The notes under the pieces were generated by a model. It had not been told where the DNA came from and made no database searches. It saw only the letters and a list, made by a program, of their open reading frames with translations. From the NCBI GenBank assembly GCA_031289625.1, contig JAITPB010000081.1, forward strand, positions 1-25,242: a stretch of DNA of 25,242 nt, given 5' to 3'. This document shows, piece by piece, positions 15,430-22,536 of the stretch; within the stretch, counting starts at the first letter, position 1; every line of letters starts with the position of its first letter. Made by a program: the position numbers and the translations under genes. The DNA comes from Clostridiales bacterium. Its GTDB lineage: Bacteria; Bacillota; Clostridia; Lachnospirales; WQUN01.

Positions 15430-16099
15430 ACTTGTTGAGTATGATTTTCACCGGCCGGGCCACAGCCATGGCCACGATGGCGCAGAGCGCGGCCTCCAGC
15501 AGCCCGTTTGTCGCGACAGTCAAGCCGATGATGCCCATCAGCGCGGCGTATGGGATCTGGTTTACTTCCGCGAATTGCTGTCCAAAAAATACGTAGACGC
15601 CGCCCAGCACAAAGAATGTGTTCGCCAGGCTTCCCAGCGCCCCGCTGACCCCGTAGGCCCAAAAATCTCGTCCGCGGCCTTTTTGATACGGCAGGAACTT
15701 TGACAAGAGAGAATGAGAAGCGCCCGCGAAGACGCCAATCATCACCCGGGGAAACACGCTGATCGCCAGGCTCCAAAAATTGCCCGGTATTTCGCCTAAG
15801 GAATAGAAAGGCGTATACAAAAAAGCGATGGGCGGCTGCGGCGGCATAAACGTCCAGATAATCAGGCTAAAAATCCCTGTGGCCAGACCCAGAAGCGCCC
15901 CTGCGCCAGTCCCCAAAAGGATCGCCGCGATCACGACAGGGATCCCGGCCAGCGTGGCGACAATCGGGCCGATGGGAAGCGAGCCCAGCACAGTAAAACA
16001 AAACACGGTCTCTATGGCCAGCAGAACGCCAAACTGCGCGATGAATAAAATGCGTTTGCGGTTTTTTTTCACAGGGCTTTCATTTTCCTGATGGTTCAA
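15428..16099 (-). CDS. ECF transporter S component (substrate-binding membrane subunit)
   Basis: Integral membrane subunit that captures a vitamin or similar micronutrient and docks on a shared energy-coupling module. The TTG at 16099 is used as start because GGGGAGGG (16107-16114) lies 7 nt upstream and a strong promoter precedes it. Longer upstream reading would run through that promoter. The 223-residue product begins NHQENESPVKKNRKRILF and then shows about six hydrophobic helices, with the Gly-rich GTGAGALLGLATGIFSLIIW and the RVMIGVFAGASHSLLSKF segment characteristic of ECF S components. No T, A or A' subunit is nearby, as expected for group II systems. It lies reversed inside the otherwise plus-strand housekeeping block. 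The substrate is unknown. Confidence 0.82.
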   Translation of the reverse strand: MNHQENESPVKKNRKRILFIAQFGVLLAIETVFCFTVLGSLPIGPIVATLAGIPVVIAAILLGTGAGALLGLATGIFSLIIWTFMPPQPPIAFLYTPFYSLGEIPGNFWSLAISVFPRVMIGVFAGASHSLLSKFLPYQKGRGRDFWAYGVSGALGSLANTFFVLGGVYVFFGQQFAEVNQIPYAALMGIIGLTVATNGLLEAALCAIVAMAVARPVKIILNK

Positions 16100-16136
16100 A
16101 AAATATCCCTCCCCAATCGTTATAAAAGTTATCAGT

Positions 16137-16165
16137 ATTATAATCTTTATTGGGAGAGTAGGCAA
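16137..16165 (-). promoter_or_regulatory. Promoter of the ECF S component gene
   Basis: Minus strand: TTGCCT (16165 to 16160), a 17-nt spacer and a perfect TATAAT (16142 to 16137). Transcription would start near 16130, leaving about 30 nt to the TTG start. That is too short for a typical riboswitch. Confidence 0.7.
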
Positions 16166-16232
16166 GAGAAAATCTGCAGAAAAAAAATCACGCAAAAATT
16201 CCAGAAAAAACTGCGCCGAAAATGTCTGGGTT

Positions 16233-16261
16233 TTGCATATGAGGCCAAAATGATGTATGAT
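16233..16261 (+). promoter_or_regulatory. Candidate promoter of trmK operon
   Basis: TTGCAT (16233-16238), a 17-nt spacer and TATGAT (16256-16261). The -10 overlaps an in-frame ATG at 16257, which argues that translation of trmK begins further downstream. Confidence 0.45.
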
Positions 16262-16292
16262 ATGGGCATTCAATCCGGAAATGAGAGATTTT

Positions 16293-16991
16293 ATGCCGGT
16301 TTTGTCCCCGCGGCTTCTGGCCGTACAGGAAATCATCGCCCATCTGGGCTGCCGCCGGATAGCGGACATCGGCGCGGATCACGCCTACACGCTGATCCAC
16401 GCCTGTGCGGCGGGCTTGACGGAACGCGCCTTCGCGTGCGATGTCAGCGAGGGATCTTTGCGAAAAGCCGCTGTAAACATTCGCGAGCATGGTATGGAAG
16501 ATAAAATTGAAACCCGTTTGGGCGACGGCTTGGCAAAAATATCGCCTGGCGAAGCGGATCTGATCGTCATAACCGGTATGGGCGGAAAACTGATTCAGGA
16601 TATTTTGCAAAAAGGCCGGCCGGCTGTCCGCGCGGCGCGGTATGCCGTCCTGCAGCCGCAGAGAGATCTCCCCGGTCTGCGGAAGGCGCTGCAGGCCATG
16701 GATCTGACAATGATTGACGAACGCATGGTGCGGGAAAAAAATCAATTTTACAACATCCTGCTCTGTCAAAACGGAAAAAGTCAGCCATATACGGACGCGG
16801 AATATTGCTTTGGCAAAATTTTGATCGAGCGCAAAGACCCTGTCCTGCGCGCTTTTATCCTCAAAACTTTGCGGGTGCATGAACAAATCGTGCAGACGAT
16901 CGAATCGGCCCAGTCTATCGCGGCAAGCGGCCGCCTGTCCGCATTAAAACGAAATATTCAAATGACAAAAGAGGTGCTGCAATGTCTGTAA
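16293..16991 (+). CDS. trmK: tRNA (adenine(22)-N1)-methyltransferase
   Basis: S-adenosylmethionine-dependent methylation of A22 in tRNA. The 232-residue product starts MPVLSPRLLAVQEII, like the family's N-terminal SxRL motif. It carries the SAM site IADIGADHAYTLIH (23-36), acidic DVSEGSL, the catalytic-region ITGMGGKLIQDIL and VLQPQRDLPGLRKAL. ATG 16293 is preferred over ATGs at 16281 and 16257: it has a GAGAG-like site 5 nt away, the product matches the family start, and 16257 falls in the likely -10 box. The gene overlaps the next one by 10 nt (ATG at 16982), showing translational coupling. The pair trmK-yqfO next to dnaG-rpoD is a conserved Bacillota arrangement. Confidence 0.9.
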   Translation: MPVLSPRLLAVQEIIAHLGCRRIADIGADHAYTLIHACAAGLTERAFACDVSEGSLRKAAVNIREHGMEDKIETRLGDGLAKISPGEADLIVITGMGGKLIQDILQKGRPAVRAARYAVLQPQRDLPGLRKALQAMDLTMIDERMVREKNQFYNILLCQNGKSQPYTDAEYCFGKILIERKDPVLRAFILKTLRVHEQIVQTIESAQSIAASGRLSALKRNIQMTKEVLQCL

Positions 16992-17815
16992 ATGTGGATT
17001 GGGTTATCCGGCAAATGAACGAATGGGCGCCCGAGCGCTCTGCGATGGCGTGGGACAATGTGGGGCTGTTAATCGGGGATCGCGGACAAGAAGCGGCAAA
17101 AATTCTCATTGCCTTGGACTGCACGGACGCCGTCGCGGCAGAAGCCGCAGAGATGGGCGCCAGCCTGGTGATCACGCATCATCCGCTGATTTTTGCCCCG
17201 CTCAAAACCATTACCGCCGATACGAGCCTGGGACGGCGGATTTTAACGCTCATACAAAACAACATCGCCGTCTACAGCGCGCACACGAACCTGGACATGG
17301 CCGAAGGCGGCGTCAATGACGCGTTATTTGAAAAACTGGGGCTTTCGGAAAAAGAAAATCTTTTGCCGCCGGACTCTGACGAGGCAGGCCTGGGAAGAAC
17401 CGGCCGCCTGGCGCGTCCCATGCCGATAGAGGCTTTCGCCGCCCAAGCGGGCGCGCGCCTCGGGCTGACGGCTGTCCGTTTTGTATCCAATCGATCGGAC
17501 GGCTCGCAAACCGTGCGTAAAGCCGGATTATGCTCCGGCGCGGGCGCACGGGAAACATATTTTCGCGCCGCCAAAGAAAAAGGCTGCGACGTGTACGTCA
17601 CTGGAGACATTCGGTTTCATGAGGCGCAGGCCGCACTGGAAATGGATCTCTGTCTGGTGGACGTCACGCACTATGCCGGAGAGGCGATCATCACCGAAAA
17701 AATCCGCGCGTATCTGCAGGCGCGGGCCGTGGACGCGGGCGTTGATTTAGAAATGGCCGTATCGCGGACAGACGGTCAGGTTTTTCGGACGATCCCCGCG
17801 AAAGGAGGACAATAA
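16982..17815 (+). CDS. Nif3-like dinuclear metal centre protein (YqfO/DUF34 family)
   Basis: Conserved hexameric protein with a two-metal centre; its biological role is still debated, with links to cofactor or nucleotide metabolism. The 277-residue product shows AMAWDNVGLLIGD near the N-terminus, metal ligands THHPLIF (His66, His67), YSAHTNLD (His101, Asp105) and the C-terminal DVTHYAGEAI ligands, plus VYVTGDIRFHEA. It is the short form, lacking the roughly 100-residue central insert found in Bacillus YqfO. The start overlaps the end of trmK (ATGTCTGTAA), a sign of coupled translation. The downstream nucleoside kinase begins 3 nt after its stop. Confidence 0.92.
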   Translation: MSVNVDWVIRQMNEWAPERSAMAWDNVGLLIGDRGQEAAKILIALDCTDAVAAEAAEMGASLVITHHPLIFAPLKTITADTSLGRRILTLIQNNIAVYSAHTNLDMAEGGVNDALFEKLGLSEKENLLPPDSDEAGLGRTGRLARPMPIEAFAAQAGARLGLTAVRFVSNRSDGSQTVRKAGLCSGAGARETYFRAAKEKGCDVYVTGDIRFHEAQAALEMDLCLVDVTHYAGEAIITEKIRAYLQARAVDAGVDLEMAVSRTDGQVFRTIPAKGGQ

Positions 17816-17817
17816 AG

Positions 17818-19479
17818 TTGCGGGAAAACATAACCCTGAACATAGACATAAAAGGCGTTGGAATCCAAACAGTCCCTTGCGGCGTGACGCTGCTGGAATT
17901 GAGCCGATCGTTTCAGCCCGCGTCAGGCCGCCCCATTTTCCTGGCGAAAATGGATCAAAATCTGGAAGATCTCCGCACGCCGCTGACTTACGATTGCGCC
18001 GTAGAGTTCCTGGATATTTCCGATCCGAATGGCTTCCGTACATATCAACGGGGCCTTTCATTCTTAATGATTTACGCCGCGAAAATGACGCTCGGGCAGA
18101 AAACGCGCGTCATCATCGCACATTCCGTCAATAAAAATTATTATTGCGAAATCCCCGAGGTCACGATTACGGACGAAATCCTGTCTCACATTGAGGAGAA
18201 GATGCGGGAAACCGTCCTCGCCGGCGTGCCGATAGAAAAACTGACTTTGCCTGTGGAAGAGGCGGTCAAAATCGCCGCTGAATTGGATTTGGAAGATAAA
18301 ATCGCCAATCTGCACTACCGGAGATCCAGTAACGTCAATTTTTACAAGCTGGATTGGTTTTATGATTATTTTTACGGCCAGATGCCGCCGTCGGCGGGGC
18401 TGCTGAAAAGTTTCAAGCTGACCAGGCGCTCCAAAGGCTTTATGCTGCACTTCCCTTCTGCGGCGGATGATTTTGCCCTCGCGGAAATGAGCCCGTCACA
18501 CAAAATTTCCGAAGTGTTCGCGGAATCCAGCGAATGGGCGCGCATATTAAAAGCGGATACGGTCGGCGCGCTGAACGGAATGATCTGCGATGGCGGCGTC
18601 GGCGATATTATGCGCGTGAACGAAGCGCTCCACGAAAAAAAGATCGCCTCTCTTGCCGATCGCATTCATGAGAGAAACCGATCGATTGTTTTGATCGCGG
18701 GGCCTTCTTCCTCCGGCAAAACCACGTTCGCCAAACGTCTCTGCGTGCAGCTTCGCGTCAACGGGTTAAGGCCGCATATGATTTCCCTGGACGATTATTT
18801 TTTGGATCGGACGAACGCGCCGCGGGACAGCGATGGCAATTTTGACTTTGAAGCGCTGGAAGCGCTGGACATACAGAGGATGAATGAGGATTTTTCCGCG
18901 CTGCTGGACGGACGGCCCGTTGAAATGCCCACGTTTAATTTTGTGGCGGGCCGGAGTGAGTACAGGGGCAATGTCCTGCGCATGGCGCCGGGCGACGTAC
19001 TGATCATAGAAGGCATCCATGGTTTGAACGAACAAGTGACGGCACAAATCCCCCGCGAAAAAAAATTCAAGATATTTATTTCAGCCCTGACACAGGTCAA
19101 TATTGACGATCACAACCGGATCCCCACGGCGGATACGCGCCTGATACGCCGTATTGTCCGGGATCATCGGCATAGAGGGGCCGACGCCAAAATTACTATC
19201 GGCATGTGGCCTTCCGTGCTGCGAGGCGAGAATAAAAATATTTTTCCGTTTCAGGAAGAGGCGGACGCGTTTTTTAATTCCGCGCTCGTGTATGAAATGT
19301 GCGTCTTAAAACAATTTGCCGAGCCGCTGCTGTTTCACATTTCGCAGCGGGACTCCGCTTACACGGAAGCCCGGCGGCTGATCAAATTTCTGGATTCCTT
19401 TCTGGCGGTCAGCAGCGAACAGGTGGCGTCCAATTCCATTCTGCGCGAGTTTATTGGAGGGAGCTGCTTTGAGCCTTGA
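17818..19479 (+). CDS. Uridine-kinase-like nucleoside kinase with TGS-like N-terminus
   Basis: Probably phosphorylates a nucleoside. The 553-residue product starts at TTG 17818, with AAAGGAGGA (17801-17809) 8 nt upstream and only 2 nt after the nif3 stop. Residues 1-70 resemble a TGS domain. A middle domain of the ThrRS second-additional-domain type is suggested by RGLSFLMIYAAKM, and the spacing LPVEEAVKIA fits it. The C-terminal half is a phosphoribulokinase/uridine kinase fold: P-loop GPSSSGKTTFAKRL (about 293-306), SLDDYFLDR, LDIQRMNEDF, MPTFNFVAGRSEY and IIEGIHGLNEQ. The fusion of a ThrRS-like N-terminus to a uridine kinase is common in Clostridia. Actual substrate is not established by sequence. 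Its 3' end carries an 18-nt repeat just beyond the stop. Confidence 0.9.
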   Translation: MRENITLNIDIKGVGIQTVPCGVTLLELSRSFQPASGRPIFLAKMDQNLEDLRTPLTYDCAVEFLDISDPNGFRTYQRGLSFLMIYAAKMTLGQKTRVIIAHSVNKNYYCEIPEVTITDEILSHIEEKMRETVLAGVPIEKLTLPVEEAVKIAAELDLEDKIANLHYRRSSNVNFYKLDWFYDYFYGQMPPSAGLLKSFKLTRRSKGFMLHFPSAADDFALAEMSPSHKISEVFAESSEWARILKADTVGALNGMICDGGVGDIMRVNEALHEKKIASLADRIHERNRSIVLIAGPSSSGKTTFAKRLCVQLRVNGLRPHMISLDDYFLDRTNAPRDSDGNFDFEALEALDIQRMNEDFSALLDGRPVEMPTFNFVAGRSEYRGNVLRMAPGDVLIIEGIHGLNEQVTAQIPREKKFKIFISALTQVNIDDHNRIPTADTRLIRRIVRDHRHRGADAKITIGMWPSVLRGENKNIFPFQEEADAFFNSALVYEMCVLKQFAEPLLFHISQRDSAYTEARRLIKFLDSFLAVSSEQVASNSILREFIGGSCFEP

Positions 19480-19591
19480 CGGAATTTCCGGTGTGACCGG
19501 GGCAGCCGGTGTGACCGGTGCAGCCAGTGTGACCGGTGCAGCCGCCTCAAAAACTTGCCCCGCCTTTATCATAGGCGGGGCAAAATGTTAA
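19469..19591 (+). CDS. Possible 40-residue repeat peptide after nucleoside kinase
   Basis: A TTG at 19469 has a very good ribosome site (GGAGGG, 19456-19461, 7 nt away). It opens a 40-residue frame overlapping the kinase end and made largely of GVTGAA repeats, ending AFIIGGAKC. It crosses the terminator stem of the opposing gene and overlaps its stop by 4 nt. The repeat alone can keep a frame open, so this may not be a gene. No family recognised. Confidence 0.25.
   Translation: MSLDGISGVTGAAGVTGAASVTGAAASKTCPAFIIGGAKC
19490..19543. repeat. Three tandem 18-nt repeats
   Basis: GGTGTGACCGGGGCAGCC (19490-19507), then two copies with one or two changes (19508-19525, 19526-19543). They lie between the kinase stop and the opposing terminator. 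Confidence 0.9.
19549..19583 (-). terminator. Terminator of the LysM-histidine kinase operon
   Basis: A perfect 10-bp GC-rich stem (TTGCCCCGCC at 19555-19564 with GGCGGGGCAA at 19574-19583) and a 9-nt loop. On the minus strand it is followed by GTTTTT (19554 to 19549). It sits 4 nt beyond the kinase stop. Confidence 0.85.
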
Positions 19592-20250
19592 TCGAGTTCA
19601 TGAGGCCGGGGCAGTTCCACGGCGGCCCTGCACCCCCCTTCCGGGCGGTTCTTCAGCGTAAACCGACCGCCGTATTGGGCGACAGTGTTCCGGCAGTAGC
19701 GCAGACCCACGCCTGTGCCGTTTTCCTTCGTTGTGTAGAAATTTTGCAAAAGTCCATTTTCTTTCAAGCCTACGCCATTGTCCTGGATGATAATGCGAAT
19801 GTCAGTAGAATCCATTTCTTCAATCAACTCTATGCGCCCATTTTTTTCCACCGCATCCACCGCGTTGTTGAATAGGTTGGTAAAGACCATCCGAATTTTT
19901 TTCGGCTGGCCGTAAAACCGCAGATGGCCGGCGGCAAGTGTCCGCCCGAAAGAGATAGAATCATATGCGGTTATGTAATCGTTCAATAACTCTTCCAGCA
20001 TGACGGAAAGATCGATGCTTTCTTCTTTCTCATCTGCCCGGACAGTATGAATCAAATCCACAACCAGCTGATTGATTTTATACAATTCTTTTTGGATGAT
20101 TCTACAGTTTTTTTCAAATTTTCCTTCGACGTCGCAAATTTTTATCATGTCCAGGTTCGCCAGCGCCAAAGCCAGCGGATTTTTGATCTCATGCGCGACA
20201 GTCGCGGCCATTTCATCCAGCGCTTCTCTTTTGTCTTCCAACAGCGACAT
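19588..20250 (-). CDS. Small soluble sensor histidine kinase
   Basis: Two-component kinase without any sensor or membrane segment. ATG 20250 is preferred (AGAAGTGAG-type site just upstream); a GTG at 20259 would add three residues. The 220-residue product has the dimerisation/phosphoacceptor motif ATVAHEIKNPLALAL (His20), then the ATPase domain: N box NLFNNAVDAVEKNG, G1 box QDNGVGLKENG, F box FYTTKENGTGVGL and a G2 region. The sequence style resembles sporulation kinases that feed Spo0F/Spo0A, but no response regulator is adjacent. It lies 32 nt downstream of the LysM gene and before a strong terminator, so the two are likely one operon and the LysM protein may supply the sensing. Confidence 0.88.
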   Translation of the reverse strand: MSLLEDKREALDEMAATVAHEIKNPLALALANLDMIKICDVEGKFEKNCRIIQKELYKINQLVVDLIHTVRADEKEESIDLSVMLEELLNDYITAYDSISFGRTLAAGHLRFYGQPKKIRMVFTNLFNNAVDAVEKNGRIELIEEMDSTDIRIIIQDNGVGLKENGLLQNFYTTKENGTGVGLRYCRNTVAQYGGRFTLKNRPEGGCRAAVELPRPHELD

Positions 20251-20282
20251 ATATCTCACTTCTTTCGTAAGATTACCGCGCT

Positions 20283-21623
20283 TTATTTCGGCGGCAATTG
20301 AAGGGTTTTACCAGATACAATCATATCTTGATCGCGAATTTCATTCAAATCCATAATTTTCTGAACCATTTTGATCGAGCCATAAAAACGTATGCTAATA
20401 GAATTCAGGCTGTCGCCTTCCTTGACGGTGTAGCGGGAAGGAAGCGTCGCAGGCGTTTTGGCCGGGGCTTTGGTTGGCGCGGGCGTCTCTGGGGCAGGCG
20501 GTTCAGGTTTATCCGTGGGCGCGGCGGTTTCGGAGACGTTTGTCTCGGAGACGTTTGTCTCGGAGACGCTTGTCTCCGTGGCGGCCGCCGTTTCCGCAGA
20601 AGCGATCGCCTCCGTGGCGGCTGCCGCCGGAACAATCGTTTCCGAAGCGCTTGCTTCCGAAGCGCTTGCTTCCGTACCTTTCTGTTCTTCCAGAACTTGG
20701 TTTCCGTTGATGTCAATTACTGCGGGCGGCGGGCTGGATGGATCTTCCGCGGTTTGATTCACGGGGGTTGTGACGTTCTCCGGCGCGAACACGGACGTCG
20801 CGAGAAGATCCCGGTAAGATGTACTCAGCTCCACGACCTGCTGGCGCAAAGTATGAATTTGATCTTGGTTTTGTATCAAACCCGCGCCCATGATGAACGA
20901 AACAATAAACATCACGGCGCTCAATGCTACCAATAAGTTTACCACACGTTTCTGATCCTGAACATCTTTTTGTACCGTCTGATGCAGGGAAGGCGTCTGC
21001 AGCAGATAAGGCGGATCTGATTTTTCCTCCGCCGACGGGGCGACTGCCGGCAGAACTGAGGGCTCTGGCTCTTCCGCGGCGTCATTGTCCGCAGCATACG
21101 TGCGCATACTCTCATTTTTGTCATAGTAAATAAAATAACCTTTCGTCTCTTCCAGGTTGAGCCCGTTTTGCGAATACACGTAAAATGTGTTCGTTTTCTC
21201 CAGAGGATCCATGACAAAAAGCGCTTGATATTTTTTGGGAAAAAGGTCCCGGTGCGCCTCTTTCGATGCGGCGTTTATGTAAGAGCCGTAGCTGGGTTGC
21301 GATTGCATCCAGCCAACGATTTTCATGCCGCTGAAATATCGGTTGACGCAATCCTGCCCAAACGCCAGAGATTCTTCGGTAAACAGCGTCAGGCCGTTTC
21401 GGATTTCTGTGTATTTGCCCTGAATGGCGCCGCTGATAAACAAAATTTGCTGGCCGTCCAGAATTTGAAAGCGGCCCGCTAATAAAGCGACACGTTCCTG
21501 ATACCCGCCCGCCTCCGCGTATTGGCATAAATAGGAGTAAACGTAATCCTCCATATAGATGCGGATTCCATCGCAGATCGATCCGATTTGCTTGATATTG
21601 TCGGGCAGATTCACTTGATCCAT
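20283..21623 (-). CDS. Membrane protein with degenerate MPN/JAMM-like domain and C-terminal LysM
   Basis: The 446-residue product has an N-terminal domain (about 20-160) that follows the MPN/JAMM pattern: ERVALLAG at the conserved Glu strand (Glu43), then KIVGWMQSQPSYGSY (101-115) where catalytic JAMM enzymes have GWYHSHPGxG, then ALFVMDPLEKTNTFYVY. Both metal-binding His positions are Gln (107, 109) and the Asp position is Ser (120), so it is probably not a protease. One membrane segment (227-250), a short coiled-coil-like stretch, a long Ala/Ser/Glu/Thr/Pro repeat linker and a LysM peptidoglycan-binding domain (about 398-446; YTVKEGDSLNSIS) follow. Topology: N-terminus inside, LysM outside. 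AGGAGG (21631-21636) is 7 nt before ATG. A link between wall and cytoplasmic signalling is inferred. Confidence 0.8.
   Translation of the reverse strand: MDQVNLPDNIKQIGSICDGIRIYMEDYVYSYLCQYAEAGGYQERVALLAGRFQILDGQQILFISGAIQGKYTEIRNGLTLFTEESLAFGQDCVNRYFSGMKIVGWMQSQPSYGSYINAASKEAHRDLFPKKYQALFVMDPLEKTNTFYVYSQNGLNLEETKGYFIYYDKNESMRTYAADNDAAEEPEPSVLPAVAPSAEEKSDPPYLLQTPSLHQTVQKDVQDQKRVVNLLVALSAVMFIVSFIMGAGLIQNQDQIHTLRQQVVELSTSYRDLLATSVFAPENVTTPVNQTAEDPSSPPPAVIDINGNQVLEEQKGTEASASEASASETIVPAAAATEAIASAETAAATETSVSETNVSETNVSETAAPTDKPEPPAPETPAPTKAPAKTPATLPSRYTVKEGDSLNSISIRFYGSIKMVQKIMDLNEIRDQDMIVSGKTLQLPPK
20531..20682 (-). repeat. Arrays of 14-15-nt palindromic repeats in LysM-protein linker
   Basis: Three consecutive GAGAC-N4-GTCTC palindromes (20533-20546, 20548-20561, 20563-20576) repeat at 15 nt and encode SETNV/SETSV. 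Two GAAGC-GCTT-GCTTC palindromes (20644-20657, 20659-20672) encode SEASA. Each is a perfect inverted repeat with 5-nt arms. Confidence 0.88.
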
Positions 21624-21858
21624 CTTGATTCCTCCTACAGCAGCCGCTTTTTTCCGAAAGCGCGAGAAGCGCGGCCGCCTTTGTATCGCTATGGGACATC
21701 AAAAGCATAGCACAAGCTAAGTAAAATAAATGGGAAATAGTGTAAAAGCACTTGATTTTTTATCTGGTTTTTTTGCTAAACTGTTACAAAAAAGCGGCGC
21801 GTTTTTTCTGGCTCTCATCGTTTTGAGGAACCCATAATTTTCCGATATTATTTTCTAA

Positions 21859-21892
21859 TTATTGGGAAAAATGAACTATACATACCCAATAA
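21859..21892. promoter_or_regulatory. Inverted repeat in the yyaC leader
   Basis: TTATTGGG (21859-21866) and CCCAATAA (21885-21892) form a perfect 8-nt inverted repeat with an 18-nt gap. It ends directly before the ribosome site GAGGGGG (21893-21899). It may be an operator or an RNA stem affecting translation. The rest of the 285-nt gap 21624-21908 is AT-rich with poly-T tracts and no clear consensus promoter. Confidence 0.45.
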
Positions 21893-21908
21893 GAGGGGGA
21901 CGTTTGAT

Positions 21909-22499
21909 TTGAGTCAAAAAGAAATACAGTACATCAACGCGTCGCAGGATTCAGCGGCGGAGCGCTTTGGCGAAGCGTTTTACCGAAGTGTACGCGATAA
22001 AATAGAGGATTTCCGGACAATCATCTTTCTTTGCATCGGCTCAGACAGATCGACAGGCGACAGCCTTGGCCCCATCGCCGGACATAAGCTGCAGCTCTCC
22101 CTGTGGGACAGCGCGGATGTCAAAGTATATGGAACCTTGGCCAAACCGGTTCACGCTAAAAATATCTGCCAGGTACTGGAGAATATTCGCGCCGCGCGCA
22201 GCAATCCTTTCATTATAGCGGTCGACGCCTGCCTCGGAAAGTTTGAGAGCGTAGGTTTTCTGACCATTGGCGAGGGGCCGGTGCATCCCGGCGCCGGGTT
22301 ATGCAAAGATTTGCCCGCAGTCGGCCATATCGCCGTAACGGGTATTGTCAACGTCGCCAACGGCATGGATTTCGCCGTGCTGCAAAATACCCGTCTGCAT
22401 CTGGTGATGCTGATGGCGGACGTCATTCACGAAGGCATACTCTCCGGCTTGAAAATTTTACGGAAAAGGGATAGTAAGATCTATGAAAATATCGTATAG
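21909..22499 (+). CDS. yyaC: Spore protein YyaC family (DUF1256)
   Basis: Member of the sporulation protein YyaC family, related in fold to hydrogenase-maturation and germination proteases; its exact role is not settled. The 196-residue product has IIFLCIGSDRSTGDSLGP (conserved Asp/Gly loop, about residues 37-55), GTLAKPVHAKN, FIIAVDACLGK and VGHIAVTGIVNV, in the family order. Start is TTG 21909 with GAGGGGG (21893-21899) 9 nt upstream. It is expected in spore formers and is the main evidence for sporulation here. The permease gene starts 37 nt downstream and hflX follows, so the three may be co-transcribed. It is divergent from the LysM gene. Confidence 0.92.
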   Translation: MSQKEIQYINASQDSAAERFGEAFYRSVRDKIEDFRTIIFLCIGSDRSTGDSLGPIAGHKLQLSLWDSADVKVYGTLAKPVHAKNICQVLENIRAARSNPFIIAVDACLGKFESVGFLTIGEGPVHPGAGLCKDLPAVGHIAVTGIVNVANGMDFAVLQNTRLHLVMLMADVIHEGILSGLKILRKRDSKIYENIV

Positions 22500-22536
22500 T
22501 GTATGGAAACGGGAGATGAAGCAGGAGGGGTTGAAG

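Noticed and set aside
16100..16136. A vitamin riboswitch ahead of the ECF S component
   Set aside because: The predicted leader is only about 30 nt, too short for known vitamin riboswitches.
16100..16369. Upstream extension of the ECF S component frame
   Set aside because: It would read back through its own -35/-10 promoter and the trmK start region; TTG 16099 has GGGGAGGG at 7 nt.
20283..21623. An active JAMM metalloprotease
   Set aside because: Both zinc-binding His positions are Gln and the Asp position is Ser, so catalysis is not expected.
22483..22536. ATG 22483 as the start of the AI-2E-family permease
   Set aside because: Overlaps the end of yyaC without a ribosome site; ATG 22537 has AGGAGGGG at 6 nt.
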